Positions 16,701-24,100 of a stretch of DNA of 42,881 bases are shown piece after piece (the stretch's first letter is position 1; each line of letters starts with the position of its first letter). The notes beneath the pieces were generated by a model, which saw only the letters and a program-made list of their open reading frames with translations, was not told the DNA's origin and did not search any database. The DNA is taken from positions 1-42,881 of the forward strand of contig JAVHYA010000046.1 in assembly GCA_031119395.1 (NCBI GenBank), given 5' to 3'. The translations under genes and the position numbers were made by a program. This stretch comes from Pseudomonadota bacterium. GTDB lineage: Bacteria > Pseudomonadota > Gammaproteobacteria > Burkholderiales > Burkholderiaceae_C.

Positions 16701-17073
16701 ATTGCTGCGCCAGCGCCCGTGCGCGTGCCTTGTCACCGAAGAGCGCGAGCTGCTCGGGCGTCGGGCCGATGAAGACCAGGCCCGCCTCGGCGCAGGCCTG
16801 CGCGAAGTCGGCGCGTTCGGACAGGAAGCCGTAGCCGGGATGCACTGCGTCGCAGCCCTGCGCCTTCGCCACGGCGATCAGGGCCGGAATGTCGAGGTAG
16901 GCCGAGGGGCCGGTCGCATCGAGCGCGACGGCGGTGTCGGCCAGCTGCGCGTGCAGCGCCTGCGCATCGTCGCGCGAATGCACCGCCACGCTGGCGATGC
17001 CGGCATCCTGCAGGGCGCGAACCAGGCGCACGGCGATTTCGCCGCGGTTGGCGATGAGGACTTTATTGAACAT
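13765..17073 (-). CDS. Single-chain biotin-dependent acyl-CoA carboxylase
   Basis: A 1102-residue multidomain enzyme: biotin carboxylase (1-450; KVLIANRGEIAVR, GGGGGRGMR at 162-170, EANPRLQVEHTVTE), biotin carboxyl carrier domain (about 497-565; VLEAMKMEH with biotinyl Lys530), and a fused carboxyltransferase (about 580-1102). The order and length fit the single-chain long-chain acyl-CoA carboxylases known in some bacteria, which carboxylate acyl-CoA with ATP and bicarbonate. The adjacent acyl-CoA ligase supports an acyl-CoA substrate; the chain length is not visible. Residues about 470-488, in the linker before the biotin domain, are encoded by dispersed repeat copy C, read in frame. It starts at ATG 17073, following a long inverted repeat that separates it from the ligase gene upstream. 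Confidence 0.93.
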   Translation of the reverse strand: MFNKVLIANRGEIAVRLVRALQDAGIASVAVHSRDDAQALHAQLADTAVALDATGPSAYLDIPALIAVAKAQGCDAVHPGYGFLSERADFAQACAEAGLVFIGPTPEQLALFGDKARARALAQQCDVPVMPGSPGAVTLAEAQAFFAEQAKDGAGVMVKAIGGGGGRGMRAVLRAEDLPEAHARCVSEAKAAFGVDGVYVERLMRHARHIEIQVLGDGSTVASLGERECTLQRRFQKLVEIAPSPSLSATLRDRITQAALRMAQQVGYRGLGTFEFLVDESATALPYVFIEANPRLQVEHTVTEAVTGLDLVQLQLGVAAGRSLAELGVQAGATAAQKGFAIQWRINAETLDAQGNARPASGTLARFDLPSGPGVRVDTQGYAGLAPSPHYDTLLAKLIVSSPSAQFADAQRRSLRALAECRIEGLATNLALLRAIGERPEFATQAVHTRFVEEHLADLLGAAERIAHATKSIAAPAGGTGAAGTFSSEDDEDGAPIVRAPMPAKLVQFEVAVGDVLPAGAQVGVLEAMKMEHLLHAPAAGRVVALLAQPGDYLVEGQSLVKLEPVDADSVQARASEAVDLDTIRPDLQRVIDRHAFTLDAHREKAVAKRHAQGGRTARENIADLCELERDPGNFIEYGQLAIAAQTRRRSLEDLIANTPADGMVTGIGSVNAGLFGAEASRCVVMAYDYTVLAGTQGMRNHHKKDRMLALAHQLKIPLVLFAEGGGGRPGDTDMPIVAGLNNHTFSQYAALSGKVPVVGIVHGRCFAGNAALLGCSDVIIATRASNIGMSGPAMIEGGGLGTFTPEQIGPSPVQSRNGVIDILVEDEAEAVRVARQYLSYFQGRTQGGRCADQRALRHAVPENRLRVYDVRAVMRGLFDEDSVLELRAGFGAGMVTALARIDGQPVGVMANNPHHLGGAIDAEAADKAARFMQLCNAHAIPLVSLCDTPGFMVGPDIEAQAQVRHVCRMFMIEAHLRVPYFTVVLRKGYGLGAQAMAAGGFDAPVFTVAWPTGEFGAMGLEGAVRLGYRKELEAVPAGPERDALFKDLVARQYADGEAMHMAQTLEIDAVIDPAETRAWLLRGLASASRAVQAPQPYVDTW
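15607..15670 (-). repeat. Dispersed ATAGC repeat, copy C, inside a coding region
   Basis: On the minus strand GCTACGAAATCGATAGCTGC, then TCCCGCAGGTGGGACGGGCG, CTGCGGGCACTTTTTCTTCC and GAA, the same order as copy B. It encodes KSIAAPAGGTGAAGTFSS in the linker between the biotin carboxylase and biotin carrier domains of the acyl-CoA carboxylase. Confidence 0.8.
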
Positions 17074-17090
17074 GGAGGGATCGAAAAATT

Positions 17091-17215
17091 CGGGCAGCCG
17101 TACGCGAAGGCCGCGAAGGTTTCGCAAGGATCGCGAAAGAATTCATATGAGACGTCTTCGGGCTTCCTTTTGCGTCCTTCGCGAAACCTTCGCGCCTTTC
17201 GCGTTCGGCTGCCCG
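17091..17215. repeat. Long imperfect inverted repeat (about 48-bp arms)
   Basis: The left arm starts CGGGCAGCCGTACGCGAAGG and continues CCGCGAAGGTTTCGCAAGGA (17091-17130). The right arm, read on the other strand from 17215, is CGGGCAGCCGAACGCGAAAG then GCGCGAAGGTTTCGCGAAGG. The unpaired centre is about 30 nt. Each arm also contains shorter repeated GCGAAGG units. It fills the gap between the acyl-CoA ligase stop and the carboxylase start, so mRNA of both would carry a large hairpin: a processing or attenuation element, or a non-autonomous mobile repeat. Confidence 0.8.
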
Positions 17216-17225
17216 TATTCGGTAT

Positions 17226-18857
17226 TCAGTCCAGGTCCTTGAGCATGCGCCGCAGCACCTTGCCCGCGCCGGTGGCCGGCAGCGCGTCGATGAAGCGCAC
17301 GTGCCTGGGGGTCTTGTAGGGCGCCATGTTCTCGCGCGACCAGGCGACGAGTTGCTCGGCGGTGACGTCGGCACCGGGCTTCTTCACGATGAAGGCCTTC
17401 ACCACCTCGCCCTTCTCGGCGTCGGGCTGGGCGATGACCGCGGCCTGGGCCACCGCTGGGTGCTTGATGAGGATGGTCTCGACTTCTTCGGGGAACACGC
17501 TGTAGCCCGAGACCTTGATCATCTCCTTGAAGCGGCCGATGAAGCGCAGGTAGCCGTCGGCGTCGAAACTGCCCATGTCGCCGGTGTGCACCCAGCCGTC
17601 GCGCAGCGTGGCGGCCGTGGCCTCGGGCTTGTTCCAGTAGCCCTTGAAGGTGCCGGGGCTGCGCAGCACGATCTCGCCCACCTCCCCGGTGGGCAGTTCC
17701 TTGCCGGTGTCGGGGTCGAGGATGCGGATGGTCACGCCCGGCACCGGGATGCCCTGCGTGCCCCACTTCGCCTTGCCGGCCGGGGTGTAGGTGTCGCAGG
17801 TGTGCGTCTCCGACAGGCCATAGGCGGCCTCCTGCGAGGTGCAGTGCTTCGCGATCGCCTGCCACTGCCTGGCCAGCGGCTCGGTGAAGGCGATGCCGAA
17901 GCTGGTGACCGGGTTCATCTTCAGGCTGGACAGGTCGAAACCGGCAGCGCCCGGCACCTGCATGCACGCCACGTTCATGGGCGCGATGCTGTACCACCAG
18001 GTGACGCGGTAGCGCTCGATGGCCTGCAGAGCCGTGCGCGGGTCGAAGCGGTGCAGCAGCACGCTCGTGGCACCGGTGACCACGGGCACGTTGACGCCCA
18101 TCAGCATGCCGGCGATGTGGTACAGCGGCGCGATGGACAGCAGCACATCGTCGCCCGTCACGCCGTTGCAGTCGGCGCACATCGTGGTCTTGAAGAGGGC
18201 GTTGCCGTAGCTGAGCATGGCGCCCTTGGGCAGGCCGGTGGTGCCCGAGGTGTAGGTCATGAGCGCCACGTCGTCCAGCGCGATGTCCACGGCGGCGGGC
18301 TTCGCATCGCCCTGCATGGCGGCGAGGAAGTCTTCGCAGCCGATGGGCACGGTGCGCGGCTCCTTCTGCGCCGCCGCCAGTTCGGCGGGCAGGTCCAGCG
18401 TGGGCGAGGGCGGCAGCAGGTCGGCATAGTGGACCGCGAAGACGTGCTGCAGTGCGCTGCCGGGCCTGACCTTCTCCACCACCGGCAGCAGGTTCGATGC
18501 CGCGACGATCACGCGGGCCTTCAGGTCGTTCACCTGGTAGGCCAGCTCGTGCTCCTTGTTGAGCGGGCCGCTCGGGCAGACGATGGCGCCGATCTTCTGG
18601 ATGCCGTAGTGCGCGACGATGTACTGGGGGCAGTTGTTGAGGAAGAGCACCACCGGCTCGCCCTTCTTCACGCCCAGCGCCTGCAGGCGGGCGCCGAAGG
18701 CATCGCTGGCCCGGTCGAGTTCGGCCCAGTTCATGGCGGCGCCGTACCAGATGCACGCGGGGTGTTGGGGCCGCTCGCGGGCGTGGGTGCGCAGGTACTC
18801 GTGCAGCGGCTGCTGCGGGCGAACGGGCAGGGCAGGTGCCGCGGTCGTTGTCTCCAT
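17226..18857 (-). CDS. AMP-binding acyl-CoA ligase (FadD-like)
   Basis: A 543-residue adenylate-forming enzyme that activates a carboxylic acid with ATP and CoA. Motifs: P-loop YTSGTTGLPKG at 202-212, the A5-type AYGLSETHTCD, the hinge/ATP-binding region GWVHTGDMGSFDADGYLRFIGR with FKEMIKVSGYSVFPEEVE, and catalytic Lys533 in GAGKVLRR. The length is normal for medium/long-chain fatty-acid ligases. It precedes the acyl-CoA carboxylase in the same direction (152-nt gap with a large inverted repeat) and is divergent from a TetR regulator, suggesting a regulated acid-activation and carboxylation unit. The exact acid is unknown; the BM3-type P450 nearby makes a fatty or branched acid plausible. Confidence 0.92.
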   Translation of the reverse strand: METTTAAPALPVRPQQPLHEYLRTHARERPQHPACIWYGAAMNWAELDRASDAFGARLQALGVKKGEPVVLFLNNCPQYIVAHYGIQKIGAIVCPSGPLNKEHELAYQVNDLKARVIVAASNLLPVVEKVRPGSALQHVFAVHYADLLPPSPTLDLPAELAAAQKEPRTVPIGCEDFLAAMQGDAKPAAVDIALDDVALMTYTSGTTGLPKGAMLSYGNALFKTTMCADCNGVTGDDVLLSIAPLYHIAGMLMGVNVPVVTGATSVLLHRFDPRTALQAIERYRVTWWYSIAPMNVACMQVPGAAGFDLSSLKMNPVTSFGIAFTEPLARQWQAIAKHCTSQEAAYGLSETHTCDTYTPAGKAKWGTQGIPVPGVTIRILDPDTGKELPTGEVGEIVLRSPGTFKGYWNKPEATAATLRDGWVHTGDMGSFDADGYLRFIGRFKEMIKVSGYSVFPEEVETILIKHPAVAQAAVIAQPDAEKGEVVKAFIVKKPGADVTAEQLVAWSRENMAPYKTPRHVRFIDALPATGAGKVLRRMLKDLD

Positions 18858-18906
18858 GGTGTCAGCCTCTCAGGGTTATCGATAGCCGTGCGGCAGGTGC
18901 TGCCGC

Positions 18907-18950
18907 TTGTCATCGCTGGATGGTGCACCAACAATCCTACCGATGGGTAG
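18907..18950 (+). promoter_or_regulatory. Promoter and dyad operator for the tetR gene
   Basis: TTGTCA (18907-18912), 17-bp spacer, AACAAT (18930-18935) is a reasonable sigma-70 promoter. A perfect dyad CTACC-GATG-GGTAG (18937-18950) covers the expected start of transcription, the classic place for a TetR-type autorepressor. A second perfect dyad GCGGCAG-GTG-CTGCCGC lies at 18890-18906, toward the ligase gene. Binding is inferred, not shown. Confidence 0.5.
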
Positions 18951-19008
18951 AACATCGGAGACACCGCACAAACCCCTGCACGCCGCGCCAGCCGCGCAGG
19001 CGGTGCAC

Positions 19009-19635
19009 ATGCCCCAGGGCACGGGACGGCAGCGGGCCAGCACGGCCGGCACCGACGTGCAGCGCGAGCGCATCCTGCAGGTGGCCACGCGCCTCTTCGC
19101 GGCGCAGGGCTATGCCAACACCACGCTCGCGCAGATCGTGCGCGAGCTCGGCGTCACCAAGCCCTTCGTGTACTACTACTTCCGCGACAAGCAGGAGATC
19201 TTCGAGACGCTGTCCTGGCGCCCGGCGGTGGAGTGCTTCACCTCGCTCGACTTCGCCGAGCACGACCCGCGGCCGGCGAGCGAGAAGGTCATGGACGGCC
19301 TCGAGCGGCTGATCCGCGCCACCATCGCGCACCACCCGGCGGCCTTCTTCCCCTACCGCGAACCGCAGGTCTACCGGCCGGAGTACCTGGCCGCCGTGCG
19401 CAAGCTCGCCAATCACTTCTACGACCGGTTGTGCCCGCTGCTCGAGCAGGCGCGCCGCGACGGCGATCTCGACTTCCGCGACACCCGCATCACCGCGCTG
19501 GCGGCCTGCAGCCTGCCGGGTTTTCTCTACACCTGGTACCGGCCCGACGGGCGCCTCACGCCCGACGCGCTGGCCGCCGAACTGGCGCAGCTGGCTTCGC
19601 GCGTGATCGGCCTGCAGCAGCGCGACACGCGCTGA
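19009..19635 (+). CDS. TetR family regulator
   Basis: A 208-residue regulator. Residues about 15-65 are a TetR-type helix-turn-helix (VQRERILQVATRLFAAQGY, then TLAQIVRELGVTKPFVYYYF); the C-terminal part is helical and would bind an effector, perhaps an acyl-CoA given its neighbour. The frame is open from 18907, but ATG codons at 18907 and 18943 fall inside the apparent -35 box and operator and are followed by rare codons such as AGA; ATG 19009, with AGGCGG upstream, is preferred. It is divergent from the acyl-CoA ligase, its likely target, and 64 nt upstream of the binding-protein gene, which it may also control. Confidence 0.85.
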   Translation: MPQGTGRQRASTAGTDVQRERILQVATRLFAAQGYANTTLAQIVRELGVTKPFVYYYFRDKQEIFETLSWRPAVECFTSLDFAEHDPRPASEKVMDGLERLIRATIAHHPAAFFPYREPQVYRPEYLAAVRKLANHFYDRLCPLLEQARRDGDLDFRDTRITALAACSLPGFLYTWYRPDGRLTPDALAAELAQLASRVIGLQQRDTR

Positions 19636-19699
19636 TCGCCGCCACGGGCCTCTCCCGTTTCGTTTCGCCTCTTTTCCTACGACTTCAACGGAGACATCC

Positions 19700-20944
19700 A
19701 TGACCCTGCATCGCCTGCTCACGCCCGTCGCCTTTGCCGCGGCCCTGTTCGCCACCGCGGCGCACGCCCAGGACACCTACAAGATCGCGTACATCGACCC
19801 GCTCTCGGGCCCCTTCGCCAACGTGGGCGAGCTGATGCTGGCGCACGTGCAGTTCGCCGTGGACGACGTCAACGCCAAGGGCGGCGTCAAGGGCACCAAG
19901 CTGCAGCTGCTGCAGTTCGACAGCAAGCTCTCGGCGCAGGAAAGCCAGAGCGCGCTGCAGGCCGCGATCGACCAGGGCGCCAAGGCCATCGTCACCGGCG
20001 GCTCAGGCTCGTCGGTGGTGTCGGCGCTCGTGCTGGCCGTCAACCGCTGGAACCAGCGCAACCCGGGCAAGGAACTGATCGTGATGAACCATTCCTCCAT
20101 CGACCCGGAGCTCACCGGCAAGCAGTGCAGCTTCTGGCACTTCCAGACCGATGCGAACACGGCGATGAAGATGAAGGCCATCGCCAACTACATCAAGAAG
20201 ACGCCGGAGGTGAAGAAGGTCTACCTGCTCAACCAGGACTATGCGCACGGCCGCCAGTGGGCGACCTACGGCAAGCAGATGGTGGGCCTGGCGCGGCCCG
20301 ACGTGCAGTTCGTCGGCGAGGCCTTCCACCCCATCGGCCGGGTGAAGGACTTCGCGCCCTACGTGGCCAACATCAAGGCGGCGGGCGCCGATTCGGTCAT
20401 CACCGGCAACTGGGGCCAGGACATGACGCTGCTGCTCAAGGCCGCGGGCGACGCCGGCTACAACCTGCGCTACTTCAACCACAGCGCCGGCGCGGTGCCG
20501 GGCACCGTCACGGCCGTGTCGCAGGCCAAGCTGGGCGAGCTGACCTGGGTGGCCGAGTGGCACCCGGGCCAGGCCGATTCGGCCAAGGTCGACGCGCTGG
20601 CCAAGGCCTACAAGGCCAAGATGGGCAAGGACTTCCTCGCGCCGCGCATCGACCTGGTGCCGCGCCTGCTGGCCGCCGCCATCACCAAGGCCGGCAGCAC
20701 CGACGGCGCCAAGGTCGCCAGGGCGCTGGAAGACATGAGCTACGACTCCGTGGTCGGCCCGGTGCGCATGCGCGCGGAAGACCACCAGCTGCTGATCCCG
20801 CAGGTCGTCAACACCATCGCGCCGGTCGACGGCAAGGCGGTGAAGGTGGGCTACGAAGGCACGAACTACGGCTTCCGCACCGACGCGATCTACACCGGCA
20901 ACGAAATCGCGCAGGGCACCGACTGCAAGATGCAGCGGCCCTGA
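19700..20944 (+). CDS. Branched-chain amino acid-type ABC substrate-binding protein
   Basis: A 414-residue periplasmic binding protein of the LivJ/LivK type. Residues 1-23 are a Sec signal peptide ending AHA. The mature protein starts with YKIAYIDPLSGPFANVGELM and has the type I periplasmic fold (DDVNAKGGVKG; VTGGSGSSVVSALV; VYLLNQDYAHGRQ). ACGGAGA lies before the ATG. No transporter membrane or ATPase genes follow, so it works with genes elsewhere or is an orphan receptor. Such receptors beside acyl-CoA ligase and carboxylase genes often handle aromatic or short acyl acids rather than amino acids; the ligand is not determinable here. Repeat copy D follows the stop almost immediately. Confidence 0.92.
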   Translation: MTLHRLLTPVAFAAALFATAAHAQDTYKIAYIDPLSGPFANVGELMLAHVQFAVDDVNAKGGVKGTKLQLLQFDSKLSAQESQSALQAAIDQGAKAIVTGGSGSSVVSALVLAVNRWNQRNPGKELIVMNHSSIDPELTGKQCSFWHFQTDANTAMKMKAIANYIKKTPEVKKVYLLNQDYAHGRQWATYGKQMVGLARPDVQFVGEAFHPIGRVKDFAPYVANIKAAGADSVITGNWGQDMTLLLKAAGDAGYNLRYFNHSAGAVPGTVTAVSQAKLGELTWVAEWHPGQADSAKVDALAKAYKAKMGKDFLAPRIDLVPRLLAAAITKAGSTDGAKVARALEDMSYDSVVGPVRMRAEDHQLLIPQVVNTIAPVDGKAVKVGYEGTNYGFRTDAIYTGNEIAQGTDCKMQRP

Positions 20945-20947
20945 GCG

Positions 20948-21010
20948 CGCTATGGAAAAGATAGCTGTCGGCGCCCATCCATCGGGCGCTGCAGCCATTT
21001 TTTTCACGAA
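20948..21010 (+). repeat. Dispersed ATAGC repeat, copy D
   Basis: CGCTATGGAAAAGATAGCTG, then TCGGCGCCCATCCATCGGGC, GCTGCAGCCATTTTTTTCAC and GAA. It starts 4 nt after the stop of the binding-protein gene. Its hairpin followed by a T7 run could serve as the terminator of that gene. Confidence 0.8.
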
Positions 21011-21026
21011 GCCGCGGCGGCTCTAA

Positions 21027-21067
21027 GGGAATATCCCGGCCCGGGAGTGCGGGGCGCGCTCGGGATA
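21027..21067. promoter_or_regulatory. Cluster of dyads upstream of the P450 gene
   Basis: TCCCGG-C-CCGGGA (21034-21046) is a perfect dyad. TATCCCG (21033-21039) and CGGGATA (21061-21067) form a second perfect pair with a 21-bp centre. GGGA-ATA-TCCC (21027-21037) is a third. They lie 45-85 nt before the P450 ATG and are candidate operators for an unidentified repressor. Confidence 0.4.
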
Positions 21068-21110
21068 CTTCCGGCGTCACATTCCCTCCAACAAGAGACG
21101 AGGCGCCCCG

Positions 21111-24100
21111 ATGGCCGGCAAGAACCCGCTGCACCCCATTCCCCACCCGGCCCGCAAGCCCATCGTCGGCAACCTGCTGTCGATCGGCTCCGATTCCCCG
21201 GTGCTCGACATGTGGAAGATCGCCCAGGAGCTGGGCGGCATCTACTGGCTGGACATGCCGGGCATGCCGGTGGTCGTGATCTCCGACCACGAGCTGGTGA
21301 ACGAGCTGGTCGACGAGAAGCGCTTCGACAAGAGCACCAACGGCGCGCTGCGGCGGCTGCGGGCGGCGTCGCACGGCCTCTTCACCTCCGACACGCACGA
21401 GTCGACCTGGAGCAAGCCGCACAACATCCTGCTGGCGAACTTCAGCCAGCGGGCCATGCAGGCCTACCACCCCATGATGCTCGACATCGCCGAGCAGCTG
21501 GTCGCCAAGTGGGAGCGCCTCAATTTCGACGACGAGGTCGACGTCACGCGCGACATGACCGCGCTCACGCTCGACACCATCGGGCTGTGCGGCTTCGGCT
21601 ACCGCTTCAATTCCTTCTACCGCGAGGGCTTCCATCCCTTCGTCGATGCGATGGTGCGCACGCTCGAGACGGTGCAGGACCGGCGCGGCCTGCCGCTGGA
21701 AGAGCTGATGATGAAGAAGCAGCTGGCCCAGCAGCGCAAGGACATCAGGTTCATGCACCAGATGGTGGAAGACATCATCCGCGAGCGCCGGGCCAGCGGT
21801 GCCGACATCGCCACCAAGCCCGACCTGCTGAGCTACATGATCGCCGGCGTCGACAAGAAGAGCGGCGAGAAGCTCGACGACAAGCAGATCCGCGACGAGT
21901 GCATCGAATTCCTCATCGCCGGCCACGAGACCACCAGCGGCCTGCTGTCATTCGCCATCTACTACCTGCTCAAGGACCCTGCCATCCTGGCCAAGGCCCA
22001 GGCCGAGGTCGACAGCGTGTTCGGCACCGACCTCACGCAGCGGCCCACCTACGCGCAGGTCAACCGGCTGCAGTACATCGGTCAGATCCTCAAGGAGGCG
22101 CTGCGCATGTACCCCACGGCGCCGGCCGTGGCCAAGCGCGCGCTGGCCAACACCGCCATCGGCGAGGGCGGCAAGTACACCATCCACAAGCGCAACATGG
22201 TGATCCTGCACGCGCTGGCCATGCACCGCGACAAGCGCGTGTGGGGCGCGGATGCCGACGAGTTCAATCCCGAGCACTTCAGCCGCGAGGCCGAGCGGGC
22301 GCTGCCGCCCAACGCCTTCAAGCCCTTCGGCACCGGCCAGCGTGCCTGCATCGGCCGCCAGTTCGCACTGCAGGAGGCGACGCTCACGCTCGGCATGGTG
22401 ATCCAGCGCTTCAGGCTCATCGACCATGCGAACTACCAGCTCAAGGTCAAGGAGGCGCTGACCATCAAGCCCGAGGGCTTCCGCATCAAGGTCGAGCCGC
22501 GCGATCCGGCCGCGCTGCGCGCGACGCATCCCATGCCCGGCACCACGGCCGCGACCGGGGGGGCCGGCGCCGCGCCCGAGGTGCCGCATTCGTCACCCGC
22601 CGGCGAGCGCGCGCGCCACGGCACCTCGCTGCTGGTGCTGCACGGCTCCAACCTCGGCAGCGCCGAGGACTTCGCGCGCCAGCTGGCCGAGGCCGGCACG
22701 CTGCGCGGCTATTCGACGCAGCTCGCGTCCCTCGACGATTACGCCGAGCGGCTGCCGGCGGCCGGCGCGGTGGCCATCGTCAGTGCCTCGTACAACGGCG
22801 CCGCGCCCGACAACGCGGTGGAGTTCTGGCGCTGGATGGAGGGCGCCAACGGGTCGCCGGAAGCCGAGTCGGGCCGCTCCCACGACGCGTCGCTCCCCTC
22901 GGGGGACGGCCCCGGCGTGCCGAGGGCCAAAGGGCCGTTGAACGGCGTGTCGTACAGCGTCTTCGGCTGCGGCAACACCGACTGGGCCTCGACCTACCAG
23001 GCCGTGCCGCGCCGCATCGACGATCGCCTGGCGGAACTGGGCGCCCAGCGCGTGCACGCGCGCGGCGAGGGCGATGCGCGCGAGGACATGGACGGCGCCT
23101 TCCAGGCCTGGGCCGACGCGCTGTGGCCGGCGCTGGGCGAGCGCTTCGGCCTGAAGGCCGACGCCGGCGCGCCCGAGGCCGCAGCGCCCCTGTACACCGT
23201 CGAGGAGATGCCGCCGCCGCAGACCAGCGGCCTGGTCGATTCGCTCGGTGCCGTGCCGCTGCGCGTGCTGGTCAACCGCGAGCTGCAGCGCGGCGAAGGC
23301 GACGCGGCGCCGGAGCGCTCCACGCGCCACATCGAGCTCGCGCTGCCCGAGGGCATACGCTACACCGCGGGCGACCACCTCAGCGTGGTGCCGCGCAACG
23401 GCGCCGCCGTGGTCGAGCGCGCGATGCAGCGCTTCGGCTTCGCGCGCGATGCGCATGTGCGGCTGCGGGCCGCGCCGGGCCGCAAGACCTTCTTGCCGGT
23501 GGACGAGGTGGTCCCGGTGGAGCGCCTGCTGTCCGACTATGTCGAGCTGCAGGACGTCGCCACGCGCAAGCAGATCGGCGTGCTGGCCGCGGCCACGCGC
23601 TGCCCCTTCACGCAGAAGACTTTGGGCGCCTTCGTCGGCCACGACGAGTCGGTGGCGGCGCACTACAAGGCCGAGGTGCTGGGCAAGCGCAAGTCGCTGC
23701 TCGACCTGCTGGAGGAGTTCCCGGCCGTCGAGCTGCCCTTCGCGGCGTACCTGGAGATGCTCTCGCCGCTCACGCCGCGCTACTACTCGATCTCGTCCTC
23801 GCCGGCGGTCGATCCGGCGCGCGCGAGCGTCACGGTCGGCGTGGTCGCGGGGCCGGCGCGCTCCGGGCGGGGTCGATTCGAGGGCGTGTGCTCGAACTTC
23901 CTGGCGCGCGCACAGGTCGACGACACGGTGCACGGCTTCGTGCGCGGCACCACGGCCGAAGGCTTCGGCCTGCCGGGCGAGCCGGCCAAGCCGCTCATCA
24001 TGGTGGGGCCTGGCACCGGCCTCGCGCCATTTCGCGGCTTCCTGCAGGAGCGTGCGGTGCGCAAGGCGCAGGGCCAGTCCCTGGGCGAAGCGCTGCTCTT

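Noticed and set aside
13216-17319. A very long open frame (over 1300 codons) on the plus strand opposite the acyl-CoA carboxylase
   Set aside because: It is rich in His, Ala, Gly and Arg without any domain and exactly mirrors the GC-biased codons of the real minus-strand gene; a shadow frame.
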